DNA from: Trebouxia sp. TZW2008
Taxonomy: Eukaryota; Chlorophyta; Trebouxiophyceae; Trebouxiales; Trebouxiaceae
Direction: 5' to 3'
Length of the DNA stretch: 64,000 nucleotides
NCBI GenBank assembly: GCA_002118135.1
Contig: BDIU01000035.1
Location: 124,001-188,000 of the forward strand
Shown here: in pieces, positions 23,510 to 35,300 of the stretch
Numbering within the stretch: position 1 is the stretch's first letter
How the letters are laid out: each line of letters starts with the position of its first letter
Notes under the pieces: model-generated
The model's database searches: none
Told to the model about the DNA's origin: nothing
What the model saw: only the letters and a program-made list of their open reading frames with translations
Program-made: the position numbers and the translations under genes

Positions 23510-26500
23510 TCACCCGCCAGCTTGCCCAGGATCAGTAGCTTGCCAAGCAATGTCCAGCCCTGACCTTGCTTCCCTTATTTGAGCAATCAGATTGTTGAAC
23601 CCGTCAGAATGAACTGCAGGGTTGCCACCTATGCTGAGCACCTGAACAGCACATACATCACGTGTAAATTGCCTTGAGGCCCATAATCTTCTGCGGATGC
23701 CTGCTCTATATCAGCAGTCCCGAGCTGTTTTAATAGACAGAGACGCCCGTTATGATGCCTAACAACACAGACTTGTTTTTCTTGTGGTCTGACTTGCCAA
23801 TGCCTCAGTGTCTGCTCTGCATGGAAGTGCTTGGTGAGAACCGCTGCAGACTGCTGCTCATCAATGAATTAAGGCTGACCCCTTGTAGGTCAACTGTCTG
23901 CTGGTTGTTGCTTTTAGAGCAGCAGTTTTGGGCTGCCTATATAGACAGAGGTCCCCATTATGACGCCTAACGGTACACACCTTCTTGTGATTTTCTGTCA
24001 ATGAATTGCTGCACCTGCTCCAGGCAGCATTGACTGCAGCACATGCAGGCAGCATGCATCAGGCTGCTTTGCTGAGTTGGACCACTCAGTTGAGCAAGAA
24101 GGCGCAAGCAAAGTCACAGTGGGGCTAAGCCACAGAACAGATTGCACCACCTGCTGAACCATGTCATGGTAAATACAATTGGCATGGCAAAGCTGCTGTT
24201 ACCAAGGATGTGCATTTCTCAGCAGCAAGTTTTCAGCAGCACTTCTCATGTTTCTTCTGTCAAGCGGCACATGGTTGACTGCCTTGGTTTCCGTCAAAAA
24301 CAACACATTTTGCATACTGCGAGCAACCAGCAACATCCTGAGTTGGTCATGTACCTTCAGCTTTTGTTCCTTGGGTACAACAATGTCTGCAGACATTCAG
24401 CAATGCCAAAGTCAATGCACATGCATCATGTCGTAGCAATCGGTGTTACCTTCAGCTTTGGTGCGATATCTTGCTGCTGGAGAGCCGTCAGTATTGCCTG
24501 CATTTGCGGAGCTTCAATCATGTTTCCTGCCAGGTCAAGGTCTTCCAGATTGCTGAAGCCTTGCTTTTCAAGGCACTGTTGCAGCACCTGTGCTTCCTCT
24601 TCTGCAAGTTTGCAGTTGAACAGGCACAGCTTACACAACACTGATGCTGCTGCCAATGCTTGTATGCCTTGCACCCCGACCTGCACAGCTCACAAACATT
24701 CCTTGCTTTGCTGCTTAGATGAACTCCCTGCATAGATAGTTGCATGGACAGTTGTATAAGCAGATTTGAAAAGGCACATATGCTGTGTGCACTGCATTTC
24801 TACCCAATGCTAACATTCTGCAACTGTATGGGGCACTGATGCGCTGCTCACTTGCCATACGCCAACAACAAACTATAAACGCAAGGAATGTCAACAGACA
24901 CAGCAGTATGCTATGCTGTACTAGATAGGACTTGGGCCACACACACACCCAGCACAGGTGCTGTGCTAGAGTCTGTAGAGTGATACAGTAAACTCTCTTG
25001 TAAGGACACTTGATATAAGGACAATCTTGATGTAAGGACAATACCATTGGTTACCAATCACTGCATCCTGACTGCAGTAGTCCCTCCCAGTAAGGACAAT
25101 TCAATGTATGGACAACTTTCTTGGTACCCAAAGCAGTTGTTACAATCGGAGTTACTGTAACATCACGACTTTCTGGGCACCTGATTGCCTGCCAGATCCA
25201 GAGCTTAAAGTGCTGAGCTTTGCTGCAGTGCCTCGCCAAGCTCAAAACTGTACTGTACAGCACTGTACTGTATCATATCATACTGTACCGTGCCGTACCG
25301 TACTGTGCACTGTGCAATGCCAGCGTACTGTGCCATGCCAGCGTACTGTACTGTAAGTTATGATGTGTCATGTACCTGACTGCCTGCCAGATCCAGAGTT
25401 TGCAACGCTGAGCTTTGCTGCAGTGCCTCGCCAAGCTCAGCCACTCCTGAGCCACTGATCTGATTATCCCTGAGCTTCAGCATTTGCAAATGAGCTGGGT
25501 TGGGCGCTACACCATGGAACTCCTCATTCAGCATGGCCTTGTCATGGATGCTGTGGAATGGGTCAGCAATCTGGTCTGCCAAGTCTGAAACGCCCTCGTC
25601 AGTGATACTGCATGAGCTGAGGTCGAGGTACTTTAGCTGGTTTGCGACTGGAAGGGCTTGAGCCAGCTTGCTCAGACCTACATGCAACAAACGAGTTGCT
25701 CATTTGATGGCACATGTACGCATTTCTGCTGGGCTGGATTGGGCGCTACACCACGGAACTCCTCATTCAGCATGGCCTTGTCATGGTTGCTGCTGTGGAA
25801 TGGGTCAGCAATCTGGTCTGCCAAGTCTGAAACGCCCTCGTCAGGGGTACTGCATGAGCTGAGGTCAAGGTAGGTCAGCTGATTTGCAACTGGAAGGGCT
25901 TGAGCCAGCTTGCTCAGACCTACATGCAACATACAAGATGCCTAGTTGATGGCACATGCACGCATTCCTGAACTGATAGGAGGGGCGCTGCACCATGGAA
26001 CTCCTCATTCAGCACTGCCTTGTCATGAATGCTGTGAATGGGATCGGCTATCTGGTCTGTCATGTGTGAAATGCCCGTGTCAGCAATGCTGCATGAGCTG
26101 AGGTCGAGGGCGGTCAGCTGATTTGCTATTGGAGGGCTTGGGTCAGCTTACTCAGACATATACGCAACACACGAGTTGGTGAGTCAATGGCACAAGTGTG
26201 TACTCTTGAACTCAGCTCAGGACCGGTTGGTGTCTGCTAATCAATCCTGCAGTACTCAAGGACCTTTGATGCAGCAACAACAATGGACATAAGTTGCAAC
26301 GCTGTTGTCAAACTTCAGAAACCTCTACCCTCTGACTGTTTTCAAGAAAGTAGTTGCACTCATCAGCGCAATGTAATGCTCACCATCATCAGCAATGCCA
26401 GTGTTGCACAGTAGTGTTGCACAGGCGGAGTTGCTGGAAAGTCTGGCTCTGCCAGATGCCTTCTGCCAGGGCTGTACCACCTGCCCTTGACAGCAGTTGT

Positions 26501-28905
26501 GCATGTCTTGACAGCATTCACCACCAGCCAAACAACCATGCTCACAACGTGGACTAAGTTTCACGCTCACCATCATCAGCAACGCCAGTGTTGCTCAAGT
26601 GGAGTTGATGGAGACTCTGGCTCTGCCAGATGCCTTCTGCCAGGGCTGTACCACCTGTCCTTGACAGCAGTTGAGCATGACTTGACAGCATTCACCACCA
26701 GCCAAACAGCTATGCTCACAACGTGAAGTAGATTTCATGCTCACCGTCATCGGCAATGCCAGTGTTGCTCAAGTGAAGCTGTTGCAGACTCTGGTTCTGC
26801 AAGATGCCTTCTGCCAAGGCAGTACCACCTGCTGCTAACAAGGGGTTGTCATCCAGCTGCAGCACTTCAAGCCGGCAATCCTGGCTTTGCAAAGCTTTCG
26901 CCAAACTCTGTGCACCCTGTGAGTGCCACCTATCATCCTTAGAAAAGATCAAGGTTCTGCCCTTTTTAGGCAATTCAGGCAAGATTTGGATTTGCAGTAC
27001 ACAATGGACAGAGAGAGCCGGTGATGGAAAGGCTCCCATGTGTGCCTTGAGTAGGAACAACAACTAGAGACAAGGGCAGCAGCAGCGACCTAGCTGTGAG
27101 CTTGCTTCAGCTGACAAAAACAAGATGCACAATTCCTGAACATAGTGTGCCTGGGAACTTGCACTAAATCTCGCAAAGAGATGCACTACTTCCCCAGGTG
27201 GCAAGTGCCTGGAGGTGTGTCCCACTTTGACAGTATTTAGGTGCCAAGCGGCTTGTGCTTGTCACACTGAGCAGCATACATGAAGTTTGAGTTAACAAAA
27301 CAGTCACAAAAATCAATGACAGATGAATGCAGCAATAGTCTGCTATCTAGGAAGTTGTTACCTGCGAGCCAATGTGGCAGTCAACTACATCCAGAATCCT
27401 CAGGGATAGTATAGCCGGCTGCAGAGCTTGTATGCCTGCGACGCACTAGACGTGAAGTTGCTATACATGCCTAAAGCACACAGAGCCACCTTGCTCTCGG
27501 ATGCTTGCAATGCTCATGCAAACTTCGATGCGGCACATGCGCAACGTACACTGCATGTATTCACAGTAAAAGAGGCAACATGACACAAGTGGGCAACAAA
27601 CATAAAGCACAAAGGCATGCAGCCTCAACGCGCAGAACCAAAGGGCAGCGGAGTCACAATGAATGCATGAAGCTGCCAACTCAGCAGGGCTGTACGCATA
27701 CCTGCATCACCGATATGGTTGCGCCTGAGTATGAGCTGTGTAAGAGTTGCATGCCCAGAGACTGCATCTGCAATGCTGGAGGCTCCATCAGGGCTAATTC
27801 CCTGCACAAAAGCGCATATTGCATGCATGAAAGCCATGTGTCATGCACGTAATGGCAGATCGCCTGGATAAAGAACGCATATTGCATTCATGAAAGCGCA
27901 CGCCACGAGCACAAAATGGCAGATTGCCTGCCTGAGAGCGCATGTTGCGTCCAAAGGCAACAAGCGTGAACAAGCACGTGTGGCAAGTAGGTGGATACTA
28001 AAGACATTTCTCATGTGACTTGTGAACAGTGATCTCTTGGTGTTAAAACCCTTGATATGAGGACATTCTCGTTGTAAAGACCCTGCAAGTGGGAACCAAG
28101 CACTGCAGTCTGTTGAGACATCACTGAACAAGTGCCTGAAAGACCCCGCTCAAGATGGACATGTGCAGATGTAGGCAGTGGCTAGATCAAGAAGAGGAGT
28201 TGAGCATGTGGCATGAAAGAAGTGTCTTGGCTTTGTCATGGGGACCTGGGCCTGCCCAGAAAGGGCAAAGAAGAGCGCATCAAAAATGGGTCACCTTGCT
28301 TTCAAGGTCTAGCTTTTGTAAAATGCCGTTCTGGGGAAGACCCTTGAGCAGCTCCTTGACACCCTACAGGGAAGAAAGCATGGATGGTGCTTCTCCCTGA
28401 CTAATGCTGGTGACAAATGCACACACTGATGCTGATGCTCACGTTCTCATGCGCATGCCCTGGCAGCAACACAGCTTGCAGCATGTTTTGGGAGCTTTGC
28501 ATACATGGATGACTCATCTGGTGCAACATAGACAGCACGCTGGAACTTACAGCATCACCAAGTGCATCATCGCCAACGCAAATAGAAACCAGTGAGGTAT
28601 TGGTAGCCAGCATGGCACCTAGCATACCGGCTGTCTGTGGCGTTAGATGGTGGCCACTTGCGTATAGCTCCTGCAATACCGTGTTGCCCTCTAATGCTGT
28701 GCACAGCTGCTGGACTTCCTGTGTCAGAGCTGAAGTTGTGAGTCCTGATGCTTGTCGGTGTCATGGGTGTGAAGGCTACGAAGCTGACCTCAGGCCCAAA
28801 CTTGCGACCGGCAAAGACATGCAGAGATTTCAAAGCTGGGTCGTTCTGCGTCAGTCTCTGCACTATGTCAGCAATGCCTCGACTGCCCTTGCCGCCCCAT
28901 GCCAT
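23510..28905 (-). CDS. Leucine-rich-repeat protein, ribonuclease-inhibitor/RanGAP-like
   Basis: Nine exons (28905-28789, 28718-28551, 28363-28295, 27801-27702, 27435-27362, 26916-26745, 25677-25376, 24680-24450, 23641-23510) join with every phase closed, giving 454 residues. The protein is almost entirely LRRs of the 28-29-residue ribonuclease-inhibitor type: LQELYASGHHLT, LTQLILRRNHIGDAG, LRILDVVDCHIGSQG, LEVLQLDDN, LQQLHLSNTGIADDG, YLDLSSCSITDEG, LQMLKLRDNQISGSG, LQTLDLAGSQ, LEDLDLAGNMIEA. No kinase, NB-ARC or membrane segment is seen, so it is probably a soluble scaffold; the ligand is unknown. Exon-boundary copies crowd around the exons at 26916-26745 and 25677-25376. Confidence 0.88.
24986..25157. 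mobile_element. MITE, pogo-like termini (copy 4)
   Basis: A 172-bp element, CAGTAAACTCTCTTGTAAGG to GGAGTTACTG, flanked by TA on both sides. It lies in an intron of the LRR gene, in the opposite sense to copies 2 and 3, next to a donor-side copy of an LRR exon at about 25165-25250. Confidence 0.78.
25165..26160 (-). repeat. Copies flanking LRR exon 25677-25376
   Basis: Upstream in gene direction, 25690-25932 repeats the acceptor-side part (LSKLAQALPVANQL, YLDLSSCSTPDEGVSDLAD) very closely, and 25970-26160 is a second, more worn copy. Downstream, about 25165-25250 repeats the donor-side end (LGEALQQSSAL, an internal stop, then ALDLAGNQ). The full exon lies between. Confidence 0.92.
26375..26690 (-). 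repeat. Two donor-side copies of LRR exon 26916-26745
   Basis: Copies at about 26560-26680 and 26380-26490 repeat the exon's end (GTALAEGIWQSQSLHQLHLS, NTGVADDGE) plus the GTGAGC donor; the full exon reads GTALAEGILQNQSLQQLHLS. The unit is about 180 bp including intron, and both copies lie downstream of the full exon. Confidence 0.9.
28027..28120. mobile_element. Truncated pogo-like MITE
   Basis: Left terminus CAGTGATCTCTTGG and about 90 bases of interior matching the family (CTTGATATGAGGACATTC, ACCAAGCACTGCAGTC). No right terminus. Intron of the LRR gene. Confidence 0.6.
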
Positions 28906-29329
28906 TGGTTTTCGATGCGGTCAGACGTTGCACGGACAAACACCTCAGCAGACAACGCCGAGATCACAATATGCAGTGATGATGCAGGCCTATTGAGACC
29001 GTATGATGTGAATTGGATAAGGCTCGCGCCGAGAATGCAGCTTTGCAATCAGCATATGACTGCATGCATTTGTGGGCACGATGGGCAAAGTAGGGTTTTG
29101 CCGTCCTAGGATTATGCATTGTCGCTTGAAGCGCATTGCTCGCGCGATTGCTCCTGAGTCAGTCCGCAGCAAGGCCTGCAGCACACTGTGCCGAGCCTGT
29201 TGCAATTGTGGCTTCTGCGACTTGCACTGTGCACTGTTTCAACCCGTGCTCAAAACTGTCAGAAGTGCGATTCTTGCGTTTTTGAACACCAGACTGGCAT
29301 GATGTGTCGACAGGGCTAGCTCACAGATA
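28906..29329. promoter_or_regulatory. Bidirectional promoter, LRR / FtsHi
   Basis: 424 bases separate the divergent LRR and FtsHi starts. CpG-containing words are more common than in the neighbouring introns. No specific element was recognised. Confidence 0.5.
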
Positions 29330-32300
29330 TTGGGCATGTCCCACATGCAGCTCCGCTGCTACAGTGGCACAAATACCCCATTGTTGCAGCCCTGCTACTT
29401 CACAGCACGACCCTGTGCACAGTTTCGATTGCGGCACTATGCCAAAGATGCCTCCAAACCCACCGGCCGACCTGCATACCATTGTCACGGAAGGCAGCAT
29501 GTCTCTCAGGTTCGGGCGTCGGTCAGCCATGAAGGACGCTCCCGCCCCTCAGCCAGTGAACCTGCCATGCTCCATCCACAGCCCTCACACACTCAGCAGC
29601 TACTCAGTACATTTAGAATTGTTGGCGTTGCGTCGCTAGCGCTTCTACTTGGCCTCAGCCGGGCCGCCAGTGCACACGCCAGGTGTGCACCCTCTGGCAT
29701 TGGCTAAGCAGCGCCATCTGTGCACAACTTCATTGCAAAGCTGGCTCATGTACTGTGCAAGGACCTTCTGTGGCACTGCACAGGGTCCCATCACCACCTT
29801 CAGATCCTGGTGTTGCCACGGTGGTCCAGCAGTCAGAACAGGAGCAAGCATCAGGAGAGGCATCACAGGCAGGCCTGACTCAATCTCCTGAAGGACGCTG
29901 GTCACGTGACACTGGCATTCAGCTAGCTGAAGAGCCCGAACCCGAACCAAAGAAGCCTGTGAAGCCATGGGTTCGGCTATGTAAGACCCGAACCTTATTT
30001 ACTGGCAATTAACCACATACATGCTTGCCTCTGTCCCTGGCCTCTGTCCCTGGCCTCTGTCCTGAACCTGCATAGTTGGTGCACTGCCATTGTGACATGG
30101 CAAGCATGGGGCAAGTAATGTGGGGTGATATTGCTTTAATAATGATAATGATGATAATAATAACAAACAATAATAACAATGATGATGATGATCATGATGA
30201 TGATGATGATGATGATGATGATAATAATAATCATAATAATGATAATAATAGTAATAATAATAATAATAATATCATGCTCCAGCATATACTGCTAGGTATG
30301 TGTGGCACAAGTCCAATCTTGCCAGGCAGGCTTTTCTTGAGCGTCGCAATATGGCCTGATGTTCAACTGCTGAAAGTCAGACAAAACAATGTCATTCCAT
30401 ATCTTCTTTTTGATGGCAAGTAGTGTGGGGGGATGTTGCATGTATGCCTGAAACATGCTGCATTCCTTCAGACATCAGGACGGCCCCTGCACATCGGCGC
30501 AATGTAATTTGCTGATGCGCTGTGCAACGACATAGCAGCGGCTCCCCGTTTTCACAAATTCTACAGTTTTCTTGCGAGTTTTTACGACCAAAGACAATAT
30601 AATTTTGGAGTCTATTGTGAACATCACAAGCAATCTTACAGAAATCCATTTGAAGCTTTCATGGTGCACAAAGGGACAGGTCCTCAGGCTTGTTGCTGCT
30701 GAGCACATGGCCAGACGAGAATTCGTGCTCTTAGATCTAAGAACTTTTGTTTTAGTAGACATGCACTGCATTCTGGGCTCACTTTTGGATATTTAAAGCA
30801 ATTCAAGAACTTTTTATTGGCTTTACAACCATGTGTTTGTCATCTTTGAACGCATGCCTTGAAGCATCAAGTCTTGCTCTGTCTTCAGTCAGGTTTGCAA
30901 TGTCAAGTCTGTCATCTTTACAAGCATACTTTGGAGCGTCAAAGCTAGCTGCAGCTAAAAGGAAAGGGCAGAAGATGGATGCGATCATATCTAATTGTTT
31001 CTGATTAGCTTTGCAATGACATGCGTGTTGTTGTGACGAGCATGCTTCAAAAGCATCAAAACTGGCTGCATCCAGAAGGGAAGAGCAGAAGATGGATGCG
31101 ATCATATCTAAATGTTTCTGATTGGCTTTGCAATGTCTGTTGTTGTGACGAGCATGCTTCAAAAGCATCAAAACTGGCTGCAGCAAGGAGGTACGGGCCG
31201 AAGATTGACCTGACCGTGTCCAAGGTGCTCAACCCCAGAACTATACCCCACAAGGGCACAATGGGGTATCAAGAACTGCCTGAAAGTTTGTGGCGGCCTG
31301 ACAGGCTCAGGGACATGACCTACACACAGTTCTGGGTGCTGATTTCAGAAGGCAGGATTCATAAGGCAAGCGTGCAATGCAACTGGCACCATCGCTCCCT
31401 CTGATCAACGTGTTCTCAGCTTTTCTAAAAGGAACCATCCTGTTGCATGATGGGTTGTAAGCTTCGCTGACAGGACTCATATTGCTGCATGTTACGTTTA
31501 CATCTTGTCTGACATGCATCATGTTGTTGCATGACGGGCTTTCACCTTGCCCAGCATGCATCACATTGTCGCAAGATACATTGTACATTTCATCTGACCT
31601 TCATGATGTTGTTGCATGGTATGGTTTACATGTAGTCTAGCATGCACCATGTTGTAGCATGTTGTGTTTGCGCCATCTCTGACAGGAGCCATGATGTCGC
31701 GGGATGACTTTTACACTTCCTCTGACATGCATCATGTTCTTGCATGCTGTGTTTGCGTCTTGTTTGGCAGAACTCACGTTGCTGCATGCTATGTTTTACA
31801 TGTTGTATTACATGCATCACGTTGTCGCAATGCCTGGACATGGCTTGCCTGATGCTGTGTATGCTGTGCTAACATGAGTAACGCCCTCTGTTGCAAGTCA
31901 ACTATTGCATTCCTCAGGTCTAGGCGCCACAACACTTCTCAAATCCGATTGATGCATTGACACTGTGACTTTGCTGCTGTGCTGAGTCTTATTCTGTGAA
32001 ACAAAGAAGCCAGCCTGATCAGAGTACACTTCAGCCATACACGCCTAGCATATGCGATAGAAGTGGTCCTTTTGTTCCTGCAGTTCAAGTTTTCCCAAGA
32101 CAAACAGCACATATTCTTCCCTTTTCGTACCTGCAGGTCAAGTTTTCCCAAGACAACCGCCATGCCTGGGTATGGACAAAGGAGACAGCTCCAGGGGGCG
32201 CAAGAAAGGAGAAAGTCATATTGCCGTACGATCCAGACTTGTACCCCTTTCTCAAAATACACAATGTTCCCATAGAGGTACGCCTGTCAGTATTGCCCTG

Positions 32301-35300
32301 CATAACAATTGTTCACAAGGATCTCACCTCCTGTTGTGCACATTCTGAGTAACTCAAGATTTCACAGGACTGAACTGGTTGGGGACAGTTGACTGCTCAA
32401 GTAGGTACCTAATCGGGCCTGCTGAGCCTGTCTAGCACAAGTCTAGAATGAATGAGAAAAACGAAATGAATGAACATACTAGTCAGCAGCCTGGTGGTTC
32501 TGCTTCTGACCAACCAGCTTATGACAATGTGTGACTCGTGAAAGACACAAAATTCACGTGTGACATCCTGTTGACAACTGTGTGGCACAGCCCTCTGTCC
32601 CTTCTAGCGCGCATGTAAGTCATGTCCTGATGGCGCGGTTCATACCTGTCTGACATAGCCCTCTTTCCCTCTGTCCTGCATGCAACACAGTGCAAGGGTG
32701 AGGGGTTCCCTCCATGGTATCGACGACAACTGTGTGGCGTGGCTCTCTGTCCCTTCTGTTGTCCATGTCAACAGCCAATGCCCTGGTGGTGTTGTTGACA
32801 CCTGCCTGACAATGCCCTCTCTCCCTCTGTCCTGCATGCAAGCAACACAATGCAGCAGTAAGCAGCTTCCTTTCATTGTCTTGACGCTAAAGTGTGGCAT
32901 AGCCCTCTGTCCCTCCTGTTGTCCATGCGACGCAACAGCCAATGCCCTGGTAGTGCTGTCAACGCCTGTCTGACATAGCCCTTTTTCCTTCTGTCCTGCA
33001 TGGAACACAATGCAAAAGCTTTTTTTGCCTCAAAAGCATTTTTTGGAAGAAAAAAGTGCTGTAACAAAAGTGCACGGTCACTAACACTAATGACAAGTTT
33101 GTGGCATAGCATTGTGTCAGCTGGGGTCAGTGTAATCCTCATCCATCAGCATTTGCATGCTTGCTAGTGAGGTTCCATGATCCTTTCAGGTGATGCTCTT
33201 TGATACCCACAAACGTTCAATTACATATATTATGTGTCTTTTTTTTTTGGTTTCAGAGGAGTTTATGACAAGAAAATGGAGTACGTCTTGAGCAAATCTG
33301 CAGTCCCTCACCCAATTCTAAGTAAGTTCTTGAGATGTTTTGAGCTCCTCAAGATATTTTGAGATCCTTAAGATATAATGAAGATGATAAGGTGCTTCTT
33401 AAGATATTCTCAGATTCTCAAGATGTGTCAAGGTTCTGAAGAGGTTTCTTGTGCGCTTGATATAACTCCTGTGCCTGCACTGTTGCAGGAAGAGCCTTTT
33501 CACTACTGGGTAAACCTCATCAGGGGCCTCAGTGAGCTGGCTGTCCCAGTTTTCCTGACCCTTACAGTCCTCAGAACTATTGGCTTGATAAGTTCTGTGC
33601 CTGCACTGTTGCAGGAAGAGCCTTTTCACTACTGGAAAAACCTGGTTGGGGGCCTCAGTGCGCTGGTTGTTCCACTTTGGACGGCCGTTCAAGTCCTCAA
33701 AGTCATAAATCAGGACGATGAGCTGCAGGAGTAAGTCCTCTGGTGAAAGTTTTCAGCATATCATTCCCCCTTGTATGTGCTGACAGCAGAGTGTGCATCT
33801 TTCTGATCACAAGAACATATACATGTCGGAATGGTATGGTAGTTATCTAACAGTTTGGCAGCAATATTGTATTTCTATGGCGCTTGTCAAACACTTACAA
33901 CAAGCACTTCACACCTGTGAAGGGACCCCAGCTATCAAGGACACTGTTCCAACAAGGGCAGTGTAAGGAACTACTTCAGAACACTCTTTCAGAGACGATT
34001 CTTCCTGCACTTCGTTTTGTATGCAGAGAGGCTCATGACTTACCTCTGGCTGGCATGTCATCGTCAAACAAAGTCTGGACAACAAACAAGCTGCCTCTCA
34101 AGAATGTATACGTAAGAGTCTGATGACTTACCTCTGGTTTGCATGTCACCATCAAATGGAAGTCTGGACAACAAAGAAGCTGCAGCACATATACATAAGA
34201 GTCTCTCAAGTCATCTCTGCCTTGCATGTCATCATTGAATACATGTCTGGGCATCAGTTTGCCAGCTTGTGTCAACAGGGGTTGCAACGCTGCAGGATAT
34301 TTGAAATGGCAAACGCTGGCTAGATCTTTGCCAGCGGCACAAAATTCAAAGATGCTGCCATCTTATGCAACTTTACGAATCAAGCTTGTCATGAGATGTT
34401 GACATGGATTTCCAATGCTGCAGGATATTTGAAGACGCAAACGCTGAAAAGATCTTTGCAAGTGGAACAACATTCAAAGATATTGCCGGCATTGATGAAG
34501 TCAAAGATGAAATGGAGGAGCTGATTGCGTACCTGAAGGATCCTGACAGATTCGTTGCAATGGGGGCAAAAGCTCCTGCTGGCATTCTGTTCGCTGGCGC
34601 TCCCGGCACAGGTGTGTACAGTACACTCTGTTTGTAACGACTTCTTGGGTTATCAGAAACTTTGTCCTTACATCAAATTGTCAGGGACCACTGCAGTTGA
34701 GATGCAGTGGTCACCTATTTCACGGTAGACCCTCTCTGTAAGGACACTCGATTGTCCTTACATCGAGTGTCCTTACAAAGAAAGGTTACTGTGATATAGT
34801 TGATGTCCATAAACAGCTCAGGCTTTGCCCTGTATGCTATGCTATAGTCTGTGTTGAACACCAAAGTCAGTTTTTAATTGATGTTGATGAGCTCAAATTT
34901 GGGTGACTTTCCACATTCCATGGCAAACCTTCTTGGCTCTATCTTTCGTTGCTTGATCTGTCTGTGTTCCTTTTTTCTGTGCAGTATTTTCAGCTTGTAA
35001 CTTTCAGCTTGCTCCTCATTGAGCTGTCACATGATGCACTTGATGATTGCAAGCCCCAATTCTCATCATCATCAAGGGACTTCAGCTGTCACATGTTGCA
35101 TTTGACTTTTGCAATTCCTGATAACCTGCAGGCAAAACCCTCATGGCAAGAGCCATAGCTGGAGAAGTCGGAAAGGCCGTCAGTATCTCTGGCACCTCTT
35201 TTTTAGACATGTTGGTAGCGAATGTGCTCTTGTAAAGTCTTCAAACAGAGTGTCAAGTGGCACAACTGCTTGTGGCAAAACCTTCTAGCACAGTGCCAGA

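Noticed and set aside
30076..30423. Open frame with long Asn/Asp runs
   Set aside because: Trinucleotide low-complexity DNA inside an FtsHi intron.
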